Shown one piece after another: positions 26,203-34,668 of a stretch of DNA of 64,000 nucleotides (positions within the stretch are counted from its first letter, which is position 1; every line of letters starts with the position of its first letter). The stretch comes from Bacteroidota bacterium (GTDB lineage Bacteria > Bacteroidota > Bacteroidia > Chitinophagales > Chitinophagaceae). The translations under genes and the position numbers were made by a program. The stretch is taken from assembly GCA_016868895.1 (NCBI GenBank), contig VGFK01000001.1, positions 459,006 to 523,005 of the forward strand, in the 5' to 3' direction. The notes beneath the pieces were generated by a model. That model saw nothing but the letters and a program-made list of their open reading frames with translations. It had not been told where the DNA came from and searched no databases.

Positions 26203-27201
26203 ATGATAAAGATAGGCAACATACACTTACCCTCGTTTCCCCTGCTGCTGGCTCCCATGGAAGATGTGAGCGATCCTCCGTTTCGTGCAGTTTGCAAGAA
26301 AAACGGTGCGGACCTGATGTTCACCGAATTCATCAGTAGCGAAGGATTGATCCGCGACGCCATCAAAAGCAGACAGAAACTGGACATCTTCGAGGAGGAA
26401 CGACCGGTGGGCATACAGATTTTTGGCGGGGACGAAGAAGCATTGGCCCTGAGCGCTCGCATCGTCGAAACTGTTCAACCCGATCTGCTCGACATCAATT
26501 TTGGTTGTCCCGTGAAAAAAGTCGTCTGCAAAGGCGCCGGCGCTGCTGTACTCAAGGACGTGGATCTCATGGTGCGCCTCACCAAAGCGGTGATCGCTTC
26601 CACACAGTTGCCTGTTACCGTGAAAACGCGACTGGGATGGGATCATGCGTCGATCAATATATTGGAAGTTGCCGAACGTTTACAAGACATCGGCGTTCAA
26701 GCACTTTCGATTCACGGTCGCACCCGCAGCCAACTCTACAAAGGAGAGGCGGATTGGACCTGGATCGCAAAAGTCAAAGAAAACCCGCGCATCCATATTC
26801 CCATTTTTGGAAACGGCGATATCGATTCACCGGAAAAGGCATTGCAGTACAAGAACACCTACGGCGTGGATGGCATCATGATTGGAAGAGCGGCAATTGG
26901 AAATCCGTGGTTCTTTCGTGAGGTGAAACATTTTTTTGAAACCGGAGAACACCTGTCGCCTCCCACCCTCGAAGAAAAAATAGCCGTCATACGCCAGCAC
27001 CTGCACGCCTCGATAGCCTGGAAAGGCGAAAAGCTTGGCATTTTTGAAATGCGCCGACACTATGCCAACTACCTCAAAGGCATCCCCAACATCAAAACCT
27101 TGCGAACACAACTGGTTACCTTGGGTTCACGTGCCGAGATCGAGGCAGTTCTGGATCAAGCCGCTAAAACATGCATTCATGAGTACAGCACCCTGGCATA
27201 A
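26203..27201 (+). CDS. dusB: tRNA-dihydrouridine synthase
   Basis: A 332-residue FMN enzyme reducing uridines in tRNA D-loops. LAPMEDVSDPPFRAVCKKNGADLMFTEF-type start (shown here split: LAPMEDVSDPPF), FGCPVKKVVCKGAGA with the catalytic cysteine, and IHGRTRSQLYKG and NGDI are visible. The DusB subgroup is the usual one in Bacteroidota; the subgroup is inferred. The end overlaps the next gene by 23 nt. Confidence 0.92.
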   Translation: MIKIGNIHLPSFPLLLAPMEDVSDPPFRAVCKKNGADLMFTEFISSEGLIRDAIKSRQKLDIFEEERPVGIQIFGGDEEALALSARIVETVQPDLLDINFGCPVKKVVCKGAGAAVLKDVDLMVRLTKAVIASTQLPVTVKTRLGWDHASINILEVAERLQDIGVQALSIHGRTRSQLYKGEADWTWIAKVKENPRIHIPIFGNGDIDSPEKALQYKNTYGVDGIMIGRAAIGNPWFFREVKHFFETGEHLSPPTLEEKIAVIRQHLHASIAWKGEKLGIFEMRRHYANYLKGIPNIKTLRTQLVTLGSRAEIEAVLDQAAKTCIHEYSTLA

Positions 27202-28279
27202 TCAGATTGATTCCCCCGCACTGGTTGTATTCCCAGAAATAGTACGCCACAACATCGCAGAAATGGTGAGGATGGTTGGAGATCCCAAGCGGCTTCGCCC
27301 CCATATCAAAACGCACAAAACCGCTGAAGGGATTCGGATGATGATGGAGGCCGGTATTCAAAAATTCAAATGCGCAACGATTGCAGAAGCGGAACTCCTG
27401 GCGCTTGAAGGGGCACCGGATGTGTTGTTGGCGCATCAGCCGGTGGGACAAAAGCCTTATCGGTTGCTGGAATTGATGAACCGCTATCCCGGAACTGCGT
27501 TCAGTACCATCGTGGACGATCTTCCTACTGCTATAGCTGTTGGTAATTGTGCACAGGAGCATCGTGCAACCATCGGCGTGTACATCGACTTGAATGTGGG
27601 AATGAACCGTACCGGAATTCCTCCCGGTGATGCAGCCATTGCTTTGCACCGATGCATCAAAGAACATCCCGGATTACGGTTTTGCGGACTGCATGCCTAC
27701 GATGGTCAGCATCGTCATCCAGATCCACTCGTACGTGAACAGGCATGCACAGCAGGATTTGAAGCAGTACGTGCACTGAGCGATCAATTGGTAAAGAGGG
27801 GCTATGATTGTCCCATGCTCGTTGCCGGTGGATCGCCCACCTTTTCCATTCATGCCAAGTATGCCGACCGCGAATGCAGTCCCGGTACCAATATTTTTTG
27901 GGACCATGGCTATCGCACCATCTGCAGAGAACAAGCGTTCACTCCAGCCGTGCACATCCTGACCCGTGTGATTTCAAAACTGGCACCGAATCGGATCTGT
28001 CTGGATCTGGGACACAAAGCCGTTGCTGCAGAAAACGAGATCACCAAACGCATACATTTCCCGGATCATTCGGATCTCATCCCAGTAGGACAAAGTGAAG
28101 AACATTTGGTGCTGGAAACAACTTCAGCAGAACGTTATGCAGTTGGTGATGTATTGATCGGCATTCCTTTTCATGTTTGTCCCACTATTGCACTCCACGA
28201 ATCACTGATCGCAGTAGAGAACGGTGCAATCACTGGAGAATGGCAAGTGGTGGCACGAAAAAGAAGAATCACCATCTAG
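27179..28279 (+). CDS. D-threonine aldolase-like PLP enzyme (alanine-racemase N-terminal fold)
   Basis: A 366-residue protein with the fold-type III PLP barrel. The cofactor lysine is in LRPHIKTHKTAEG near residue 45, and the C-terminal metal-binding His and Cys region reads GHKAVA and PFHVCPT, typical of metal-activated D-threonine aldolase/D-serine dehydratase-type enzymes. The frame opens further upstream inside dus, but ATG 27179 (MSTAPWHNQ) gives a normal start. It probably degrades D-threonine or other D-3-hydroxyamino acids; the exact substrate is uncertain. Confidence 0.82.
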   Translation: MSTAPWHNQIDSPALVVFPEIVRHNIAEMVRMVGDPKRLRPHIKTHKTAEGIRMMMEAGIQKFKCATIAEAELLALEGAPDVLLAHQPVGQKPYRLLELMNRYPGTAFSTIVDDLPTAIAVGNCAQEHRATIGVYIDLNVGMNRTGIPPGDAAIALHRCIKEHPGLRFCGLHAYDGQHRHPDPLVREQACTAGFEAVRALSDQLVKRGYDCPMLVAGGSPTFSIHAKYADRECSPGTNIFWDHGYRTICREQAFTPAVHILTRVISKLAPNRICLDLGHKAVAAENEITKRIHFPDHSDLIPVGQSEEHLVLETTSAERYAVGDVLIGIPFHVCPTIALHESLIAVENGAITGEWQVVARKRRITI

Positions 28280-28294
28280 GGATGCATTTATTGC

Positions 28295-28302
28295 TACCTT
28301 TG
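28295..28302 (+). promoter_or_regulatory. Predicted -7 element of psd
   Basis: TACCTTTG, perfect TAnnTTTG, 18 nt before the psd ATG. Confidence 0.5.
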
Positions 28303-28320
28303 CTCTCCTAACCCTTTACA

Positions 28321-28980
28321 ATGACTATACACAAGGAAGGCTTTCGGACAATTCTGATTGTTGGCTGGGGCGTCGTGGCATTGATTTTTCTTTCACTCCG
28401 GTACCTCTACCCTGTTCTGCCTATTGCTCATAGTGTACTTTCGGTCGTGCTTGTAGCCGTTTGGGTATTCATCATTTCGTTTTTCAGGATTCCAAAGCGA
28501 ACATTCACCTACAACGAACAGGCCTTCGTATCTCCTGCTGACGGCAAGGTCGTGGTCATCGAAGAAACTGTAGATGCTGAATATTACCATGAAAAACGAT
28601 TACAGATATCGGTGTTCATGAGTCCCGCTAACGTTCACGTGAACCGGTACCCCATATCAGGAGAAGTCATCTACAATCAGTACCACAAGGGAAAATACCT
28701 GGTGGCATGGGATCCGAAGTCATCGACCGAAAACGAGCGGCACAGTCTCGTCATTCAAACCCCGCGCAACTCGGTATTGGTCAAACAGATTGCCGGCGCA
28801 TTGGCCAAACGCATCGTCAATTATGCCGCAGTTGGGAAATCGGTGAAGCAAAACGACGAATTGGGATTCATCAAGTTCGGCAGCCGTGTGGATCTGCTCT
28901 TACCGCTCGATGCAAAGCCTGCTGTGAAGATCGGAGACCAGGTAAAAAATGGCATCACCGTATTGGCAACGTTTTCTTAG
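28321..28980 (+). CDS. psd: Phosphatidylserine decarboxylase proenzyme
   Basis: A 219-residue short-form (PSD-A) enzyme that makes phosphatidylethanolamine. Two N-terminal membrane segments are followed by SPADGKVVVIEE and SPANVHVNRYPISG. The self-cleavage site that forms the pyruvoyl group is G187-S188-R189 in IKFGSRVDL. No pssA is adjacent. The TAG stop shares bases with the convergent HAD gene stop. Confidence 0.93.
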   Translation: MTIHKEGFRTILIVGWGVVALIFLSLRYLYPVLPIAHSVLSVVLVAVWVFIISFFRIPKRTFTYNEQAFVSPADGKVVVIEETVDAEYYHEKRLQISVFMSPANVHVNRYPISGEVIYNQYHKGKYLVAWDPKSSTENERHSLVIQTPRNSVLVKQIAGALAKRIVNYAAVGKSVKQNDELGFIKFGSRVDLLLPLDAKPAVKIGDQVKNGITVLATFS

Positions 28981-29684
28981 AGTATCGTCGAGAGGTCCCA
29001 CAAGCTATTCAACACATAAGTAGGAACCGTCTTCCCATCGTGAGGAACAGCGGTATTGAAATAGGCCGTATCCATTCCAACCTGTTGTGCGCCAAGAATA
29101 TCAACATCCAGTGTGTCGCCGATCATGATGGAAGCCTGGGCATTGGTCTGTGCTTTTTCCATGGCGTATTCAAAAATTGCAGCATGCGGTTTCATGATCC
29201 CGGCCTGTTCGGACGTGATGACAGTTTTGAAGTAAGCAGCGATTCCGCTGTTGGCCAATTTTTGATGCTGCGTTTTTTCAAACCCGTTGGTGATGAGGTG
29301 CATGGGATATCCTTTTTCGGATAGGTACTCCAGGATTTCACGGCAGTGGGGAAACAAATTGGATTTGGTAGGGAGTATGTCCAGGTAGCGTTCGCTCATG
29401 TGCTTGGCCAATGCTTCATCGGTTATCTTGTAATCTACCAGCGTGCGCCACATGCGCTTCCATCGCAGTTCTTCCCGGTTGATGAATCCTTTTCGGAAGC
29501 GATCCCAGTAGATGGTGTTGTGATGGTGATAGGTCTGGTGGAAGTGATCAAAATCATCTGTTGCAAGACGATGCAGTTCAAGTTCCGCATACAGGTCCTT
29601 AAGGGTTGCCGTGGAGTTGGTGTCAAAGTCCCACAACGTATGATCAAGATCAAAGAAGAGATGGTCGTACCGCTTGGATTTCAT
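28977..29684 (-). CDS. yjjG: YjjG-family HAD hydrolase (noncanonical pyrimidine nucleotidase)
   Basis: A 235-residue HAD phosphatase with motif I FFDLDHTLWDFD, motif II ITNGF, the lysine in EQAGIMKPHAAIF and motif IV IGDTLDVDI. YjjG-type enzymes hydrolyse non-canonical nucleotides, a house-cleaning role. The start is taken as ATG 29684 (MKSKRYDHLFF); the TTG at 29693 overlaps the -7 element. Substrate specificity is inferred from the family. Confidence 0.85.
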   Translation of the reverse strand: MKSKRYDHLFFDLDHTLWDFDTNSTATLKDLYAELELHRLATDDFDHFHQTYHHHNTIYWDRFRKGFINREELRWKRMWRTLVDYKITDEALAKHMSERYLDILPTKSNLFPHCREILEYLSEKGYPMHLITNGFEKTQHQKLANSGIAAYFKTVITSEQAGIMKPHAAIFEYAMEKAQTNAQASIMIGDTLDVDILGAQQVGMDTAYFNTAVPHDGKTVPTYVLNSLWDLSTIL

Positions 29685-29690
29685 GGTATG

Positions 29691-29698
29691 CAAAGCTA
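29691..29698 (-). promoter_or_regulatory. Predicted -7 element of yjjG
   Basis: Minus strand reads TAGCTTTG, perfect TAnnTTTG, 6 nt before the ATG at 29684. Predicts a leader of at most a few bases. Confidence 0.45.
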
Positions 29699-29714
29699 AG
29701 CAAGAGAGGATTGT

Positions 29715-29722
29715 TACCTTTG
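29715..29722 (+). promoter_or_regulatory. Predicted -7 element of the SDR gene
   Basis: TACCTTTG, perfect TAnnTTTG, 14 nt before the ATG at 29737; back to back with the yjjG element. Confidence 0.5.
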
Positions 29723-29736
29723 TTTAAATTTCCCAC

Positions 29737-30435
29737 ATGAACGTAGTCATCACCGGTGCATCTCAAGGAATGGGCAGAGCGATGGCGGAAGCCTTTGCCA
29801 GAGAAGGACACGATTTGTTTCTGTGTTCACGGAACATGGACAAGACAGCGGCCTGGCAGCAATCGCTGATGAAAGAGCAAGGCATTTCCGTAACCAGTTT
29901 CAATGCCGACCTCGCGGTAAAAGAAGGTGTAACTGCATTTGCAGAGCAATTGCTGAAGGCGACTTCCCGAATCGATATTTTGATCAACAATGCAGGGACC
30001 TATGAGCCGGGGTCGACCTACAACGAGCCGGAAGGAGCATTGGACCGCATGATGGCCATCAATCTCTACGCTGCCTATCATTTGACGCGTGCCCTGATGG
30101 GCACCATGATCGCACAAAAAGAGGGTCACATTTTCAACATGTGTTCGATTGCCGCACTGAAAGCTTATGCAAACGGCGGTGCCTACAGCATCAGCAAATG
30201 GGCGATGGAAGGATTCAGCCAGAACCTGCGGGAAGAAATGAAGGCATTCAATATCAAAGTGACTACGGTGCATCCCGGTGCAACCTACACTGCATCCTGG
30301 GAAGGTTCCGGAGTGAATCCCGGAAGATTGATGGAGGCGACCGATATCGCCAAGATGGTGGTTGCGGCTAGTCAACTTTCTCCCCAAGCTTGCGTGGAGC
30401 AGATCATTGTTCGTCCTCAGTTGGGCGATCTTTGA
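29737..30435 (+). CDS. Short-chain dehydrogenase/reductase
   Basis: A 232-residue classical SDR. The cofactor loop is TGASQGMGRAMA (residues 6-17), NNAG is present, the catalytic serine lies in MCSIAALK and the Tyr/Lys pair in YSISKWAMEG. The arginine after FLCSR suggests NADP(H) preference. It stands alone between the HAD gene and the response regulator; the substrate is unknown. Confidence 0.88.
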   Translation: MNVVITGASQGMGRAMAEAFAREGHDLFLCSRNMDKTAAWQQSLMKEQGISVTSFNADLAVKEGVTAFAEQLLKATSRIDILINNAGTYEPGSTYNEPEGALDRMMAINLYAAYHLTRALMGTMIAQKEGHIFNMCSIAALKAYANGGAYSISKWAMEGFSQNLREEMKAFNIKVTTVHPGATYTASWEGSGVNPGRLMEATDIAKMVVAASQLSPQACVEQIIVRPQLGDL

Positions 30436-30446
30436 TCAGCCAATCC

Positions 30447-31154
30447 CTATTCGTCTGAAAATTTATATCCCACCCCTCGAACGGAATGAAAATGCCGGGG
30501 TTCTCGGGGATCTGTCTCAAAGTATTTCCTAAAGCTCAGGATAAAATTATCAATGGTACGTGTAGTGGGAAATACCTGATAGCCCCAAACGGCTTGTAAG
30601 ATTTTTTCCCGGGATACCACTTCATTGCGGTATTCGATCATGAGTTTGAGCAGCATGATTTCTTTTTTGCTCAGGCTGATCAGTTCTCCTTTATGGTTGG
30701 TTGCGTTCTGCGCTTTGAAATCAATTGTATTGCCACCAAAACTGAACGACTCACCAACTGAATGCTGTTCATTGATTTTTCGGTTCTTATCGATCAACTT
30801 TTCGATGCGCAGCAACAACTCTTCCAGGTTGAACGGTTTGGTCAGGTAATCATCCGCGCCCCGCTTCAATCCCGTTACCCGATCATCTGAACCGGATCGG
30901 GCGCTCAGCATGAGGATGGGAGATTCAATGTTCTTCAGTCGGATGCCCTGGCACACATCAAATCCATCCACCTCCGGCAGCATCACATCCAGGATGACAA
31001 GATCAAAATATTCTTCCTCCACCCGTTTCAGGGCGATGGCTCCATTTTCCGCACAGGTTACGGAATAACCTTCTAGCTCCAGATTTAACTTGAGGGCGTC
31101 GCGGAGGTTGTCTTCGTCCTCGACCACCAGGATACTGCCTTTGGATTGACTCAT
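30447..31154 (-). CDS. OmpR-family response regulator
   Basis: A 235-residue two-component regulator. The receiver domain has the acidic pocket VVEDED and the phosphoacceptor D56 in LVILDVMLP; the switch lysine lies in LTKPFN. The C-terminal winged-helix domain ends in GVGYKF. Its start overlaps the histidine kinase stop by 4 nt (ATGA), making a coupled pair. It ends the yicC-gldH-kinase-regulator run. Target genes are unknown. Confidence 0.94.
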   Translation of the reverse strand: MSQSKGSILVVEDEDNLRDALKLNLELEGYSVTCAENGAIALKRVEEEYFDLVILDVMLPEVDGFDVCQGIRLKNIESPILMLSARSGSDDRVTGLKRGADDYLTKPFNLEELLLRIEKLIDKNRKINEQHSVGESFSFGGNTIDFKAQNATNHKGELISLSKKEIMLLKLMIEYRNEVVSREKILQAVWGYQVFPTTRTIDNFILSFRKYFETDPREPRHFHSVRGVGYKFSDE

Positions 31155-32137
31155 TCTGCGGTTAGTTTGGGTAGTGTGATGTTAAAAATACAGCCATTTG
31201 GTTGATTGTCCTCCACTCGAATCATTCCTTTGTGGTTCTGTATGATGCGTGCACTCAAATAGAGTCCCAAACCGGTACCTTTTGTCTTGCGCGTCCGTTC
31301 GTCTTCGAGTCGGTAAAACTTTTCAAACACCTTTTGCTTTAATGCATCGGGAATACCGGGACCACCATCCGCAACCTGTATTTGTATAGCGTCCTGTAAA
31401 GGAGTAAGCGATATTGCAATGGGTGCATTTGCCGGAGTGTATTTGATCGCGTTTTCAATCAGGTTATTGAATACCAGCCGAAGCAGCAGTTCTTCTCCGT
31501 AGACCATCGTGCCCGAAGGAATGTTTGCTTGAATGGATCGATCGGGATAGCGTTTGGAAAAAGAAGTCACTGAAGCCGATAGCGCAATTGAACAATCGAA
31601 CTCCTGTTTGATGGATTCATATCCTCCTGCATCCATTTGTGAGCTGAGGAGAATGTTGTTGCAGAGCATATCCAATCGTTCCGCTTCGTTCAAGGCATCG
31701 GACAAAAGTTTTTCCTGCTTTTCCTGAGGAAGCTGATGGCGCTTGAGGGTTTCCAAACTGAGCTTGGTCACCGCAATAGGGGTTTTGAGTTCATGGGTTA
31801 CTGCCAGCATGAAATTTTTCTGTTGCAAGTGATAGCGGATTTGTCGCCGCACGGCCCCATACACAAAAATGGCACCGAGTATGGTAAAGATCAGAAAGGT
31901 CAATCCCTCGCCTAGGAATTGCTTGGCGTTTCGGTCGTGAGCATCTACGGCTTGTTCAAGGGTAAGCGAGCTGTCGTTACCTTTGAGGATTTGTTCCCGT
32001 TGAAACGCAAGCATTTGGTCATTTTGATGATCCAGCTCAATGTACCACCAGCCAAGCGCAGCAACCAGGTAAATCAACAACAGCCAGTAAACATAATTGA
32101 TGAGCTTTAACGGAATGCGATCAAAAATGCCTTTCAT
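31151..32137 (-). CDS. Membrane sensor histidine kinase
   Basis: A 328-residue kinase with two membrane segments (about residues 10-30 and 75-95) enclosing a short periplasmic loop of about 45 residues. The HisKA motif VTHELKTPIAV holds the phosphoacceptor histidine. ATP-binding boxes are N (NLIENAIKYTP), G1 (DGGPGIP) and G2 (GTGLGLY). No HAMP domain is obvious. The start is ATG 32137, 2 nt past the gldH stop. The link to gldH suggests an envelope or motility signal, which is inference. Confidence 0.9.
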   Translation of the reverse strand: MKGIFDRIPLKLINYVYWLLLIYLVAALGWWYIELDHQNDQMLAFQREQILKGNDSSLTLEQAVDAHDRNAKQFLGEGLTFLIFTILGAIFVYGAVRRQIRYHLQQKNFMLAVTHELKTPIAVTKLSLETLKRHQLPQEKQEKLLSDALNEAERLDMLCNNILLSSQMDAGGYESIKQEFDCSIALSASVTSFSKRYPDRSIQANIPSGTMVYGEELLLRLVFNNLIENAIKYTPANAPIAISLTPLQDAIQIQVADGGPGIPDALKQKVFEKFYRLEDERTRKTKGTGLGLYLSARIIQNHKGMIRVEDNQPNGCIFNITLPKLTAE

Positions 32138-32138
32138 G

Positions 32139-32606
32139 TTAATTGACTTTTTCAATGCGTAAGCCGAGGTTGACCACTCCTTCAAGGGGTTCTACCCGCA
32201 TGTCGTGCGACAACCGAATGGAATAATCGCCGGGTTTACTGAATTTGACTGGATTGCGGTAGAGCAAGATGCGGTGATCAAAAAGATCATCCATTCCAGT
32301 TCCCAACCAGTGGTCGTCTGTAGCCAACCGCAGTTCAAAGCGTTTGGCACGTTCAACCGTTTCGCCGGGTAGCCGACTCTTTACATTGACCCATATGTTA
32401 CTAAAGGGATAAGCATCGGTATGCCGCAGCAGAAAAAAGATCCGGTAGCTTGAGGCAGTATCTTGAATGGAAAAGGACATGCGGGGTTCAAATGATTTGG
32501 ACCAGCGGGCATCGGGAGTGAACATAACCTGCTGATACAATCCGGTGTCTTCACACCCATATAAAAAGATCAATGCAGTAATTGTAAGGAGTCGCACCAT
32601 TCGCAT
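32139..32606 (-). CDS. gldH: Gliding motility lipoprotein GldH
   Basis: A 155-residue lipoprotein. Signal MRMVRLLTITALIFLYGC ends at the lipid-modified cysteine. The middle has the GldH pattern with aromatic residues around YRIFFLLRHTDAYPFSNIWVNV-like strands (shorter cited: DAYPFSNIWV). GldH is needed for gliding in Flavobacterium, probably for stability of the T9SS-linked machinery. The ATG at 32606 is preferred over in-frame upstream starts because it begins the signal peptide. It lies between yicC and the kinase. Confidence 0.82.
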   Translation of the reverse strand: MRMVRLLTITALIFLYGCEDTGLYQQVMFTPDARWSKSFEPRMSFSIQDTASSYRIFFLLRHTDAYPFSNIWVNVKSRLPGETVERAKRFELRLATDDHWLGTGMDDLFDHRILLYRNPVKFSKPGDYSIRLSHDMRVEPLEGVVNLGLRIEKVN

Positions 32607-32643
32607 GCTACAAAGGTATGGATCCTTGTTCAATGCCCGGGTA

Positions 32644-33519
32644 CTAGAGCACATTGAGCACTTGCTCCTTGGCCTTCTCCAGTTCGTCCTTCATTTCAAC
32701 GACGGACTTCTGAATTTCCGCATCATAGGCTTTGGAACCCATGGTATTGATTTCCCTTCCGACTTCCTGCAACAAAAACGAAAGTTTTCTGCCCTTGGTC
32801 AGTTCCGGCTCCTGCATCAGCTTTTTGAAATAGTCGCAATGATTCGATAGCCTGACCTGCTCTTCCGTGAGATCAATTTTTTCCAGGTAATAAATCAATT
32901 CCTGCTCAAACCGGTTGGCGTCGACTTGCTCCTTTCCCACCCGATCTTCCAGCAAGCGGTTCAGCTGTTCGCGTATTTTAACCTGTCGCTTCGGAGCCAG
33001 CTCCCCAATGTTATGCTGAAGGGCAGCGATGTTATCAATGCGCAGACCCAGCTCTTTTCCCAGCACTGCACCTTCATCTTCCCGGTGGAGATTCAGCATG
33101 GCAATGGCCTGCTGCAGCGTTTCCTTGCAAACCAACCACTCAGCTGCTTCGATGCTATCGGTTGAATTGGCCACAACCTCAGGCAACCGGAGGATAGAGG
33201 ATAAAAGCTGTTGGGTATCGGCACCGATCTTGCCTGCGAGTTCACTCAATTGTTGATAGTAGGATGCTGCCAGTGCAGTATTGATGGTAGAAGGTTTGGC
33301 AGATCCATTTTGCTTAACCGTGATCGTGCATTCCACGCTTCCCCTGATCAATCCTTCCGAGAGTTGTGATCGGATTTCAAATTCATACGGCTTGAGGGAT
33401 GCAGGAAGTTTGAGCAGCAATTCAAATTGTTTTCCATTGAGCGAGCGAATTTCAACTACAAATTCCTTTTCAAGAACTGCTCGTTCTGCTCTTCCAAAAC
33501 CAGTCATTGAACGTATCAT
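32644..33519 (-). CDS. yicC: YicC-family endoribonuclease
   Basis: A 291-residue protein starting with the conserved MIRSMTGFGRAE and ending with the YicC C-terminal region (GREINTMGSKAYDAEI, VEMKDELEKAKEQVLNVL). Members are RNases; the E. coli protein affects small RNA decay. It heads the run yicC-gldH-kinase-regulator. A perfect intrinsic terminator lies just upstream in its presumed leader (33548-33580), which suggests control of the whole run by attenuation. Confidence 0.92.
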   Translation of the reverse strand: MIRSMTGFGRAERAVLEKEFVVEIRSLNGKQFELLLKLPASLKPYEFEIRSQLSEGLIRGSVECTITVKQNGSAKPSTINTALAASYYQQLSELAGKIGADTQQLLSSILRLPEVVANSTDSIEAAEWLVCKETLQQAIAMLNLHREDEGAVLGKELGLRIDNIAALQHNIGELAPKRQVKIREQLNRLLEDRVGKEQVDANRFEQELIYYLEKIDLTEEQVRLSNHCDYFKKLMQEPELTKGRKLSFLLQEVGREINTMGSKAYDAEIQKSVVEMKDELEKAKEQVLNVL

Positions 33520-33547
33520 GGTTCAGTTATTTTGTTGGTGCATGTAT

Positions 33548-33580
33548 AAAAAAGCAGCGTCCGGTTGAAACCGGACGCTG
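33548..33580 (-). terminator. Intrinsic terminator in the yicC leader
   Basis: A perfect 12-bp stem (CAGCGTCCGGTT and complement, 2-nt GA spacer) at 33555-33580. On the minus strand it is followed by six U (33553-33548). It sits between two divergent genes, 29 nt before yicC, so it can only stop a transcript heading into yicC. Confidence 0.75.
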
Positions 33581-33605
33581 ATATATAGATGGGTTAATAA
33601 GTACC

Positions 33606-33630
33606 GGGAATAAATTCCCTTCACAATATT
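33606..33630 (-). promoter_or_regulatory. Possible yicC promoter with adjoining palindrome
   Basis: TAATATTG on the minus strand (33623-33630) is one mismatch from TAnnTTTG. Just downstream lies the palindrome GGGAAT-AA-ATTCCC (33606-33619), which would form a 5' hairpin in the RNA or an operator. Confidence 0.3.
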
Positions 33631-33701
33631 ATAACTATATTTCATTAACAGAAAATTTTTTTTAAACTATTTTATTCACACTTTGAGTTTTTATTGTGAA
33701 T

Positions 33702-33709
33702 TACATTTG
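33702..33709 (+). promoter_or_regulatory. Predicted -7 element of the lpxD-like gene
   Basis: TACATTTG, perfect TAnnTTTG, 14 nt before the ATG; a TTG lies 16 nt upstream (33683-33685). Confidence 0.5.
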
Positions 33710-33723
33710 CTCAAACATCCGAC

Positions 33724-34668
33724 ATGAAACTTACTTCACCGGTATCCGTTGAATGGATTGCTTCGTTCATTGGAGCACGCATCATCGGAAAACAAGATGG
33801 AATGTGTTACGGTATCAATGAAATTCATAAAGTAGAAAACGGTGATATCGCATTTGTGGATCATCCTAAATACTATAAAAAATGCATAGCGTCCAATGCA
33901 TCCTTCATCATCATCGATCAACCTACAGAATGCCCGCCCCACAAGGCTTTGCTTATCGTAGATCAACCATTTGAAGCCTATAAAAAGCTGGTGAATCACT
34001 TCCGTCCGTTTCAACGAGCAACGCACCTGGTGGATGCAACAGCAACAATAGGAACCGATACCTATATCGCTCCAAATGTCTTCATCGGAGAACACGTGAC
34101 CATTGGAAAGAATTGCATCATTCATCCCAATGTGACGATTTTATCCCATTGTGTGATCGGCGATCACGTTATCATCCAAGCGGGTACCACCGTCGGGTCG
34201 GATGCGTTTTATTACAATACCAAGAAAAACAGGGAACATTGGTTTGAAAAGATGCCCAGTTGCGGTAGAGTGGTAATTGCTGATCATGCGGAGATCGGAG
34301 CGGGATGCACAATCGACAGAGGCGTAACACACGATACATGCATTGGAGCCGGAACAAAACTGGACAACATGGTGCACATCGGACACGATACGGTCATCGG
34401 TAAAAACTGTTTGATTGCCGCGCAGGTTGGAATTGCAGGAGCAGTGAATATAGAAGATGGAGTGACGTTGTGGGGACAAGTAGGCGTCAGTAAAACACTC
34501 ACCATTGGTAAAGATGCTGTGGTATTGGCACAATCCGGTGTACCCTCAAGCCTTGCAGGAGGAAAAGTTTATTTTGGTTATCCCGTTGAAGAAGCAATTG
34601 CGAAAAAAAGAGAATTGGTCTGGATCAAACGAATTCCAGAACTCTGGAAAGCCATCAAAGGTGCTTGA
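33724..34668 (+). CDS. LpxD-like UDP-3-O-acylglucosamine N-acyltransferase
   Basis: A 314-residue left-handed beta-helix acyltransferase. The uridine-binding N-terminal domain is followed by hexapeptide repeats (AIGTDTYIAPNVFIGEHVTIG pattern) and the active-site region NMVHIGHDT with the catalytic histidine. LpxD adds a 3-hydroxyacyl chain in lipid A synthesis. The lpxA/lpxC/fabZ genes are absent here, and Bacteroidota often carry a second stand-alone LpxD paralog, so this may not be the main lipid A enzyme. It converges on the epimerase with a 14-nt overlap. Confidence 0.8.
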   Translation: MKLTSPVSVEWIASFIGARIIGKQDGMCYGINEIHKVENGDIAFVDHPKYYKKCIASNASFIIIDQPTECPPHKALLIVDQPFEAYKKLVNHFRPFQRATHLVDATATIGTDTYIAPNVFIGEHVTIGKNCIIHPNVTILSHCVIGDHVIIQAGTTVGSDAFYYNTKKNREHWFEKMPSCGRVVIADHAEIGAGCTIDRGVTHDTCIGAGTKLDNMVHIGHDTVIGKNCLIAAQVGIAGAVNIEDGVTLWGQVGVSKTLTIGKDAVVLAQSGVPSSLAGGKVYFGYPVEEAIAKKRELVWIKRIPELWKAIKGA

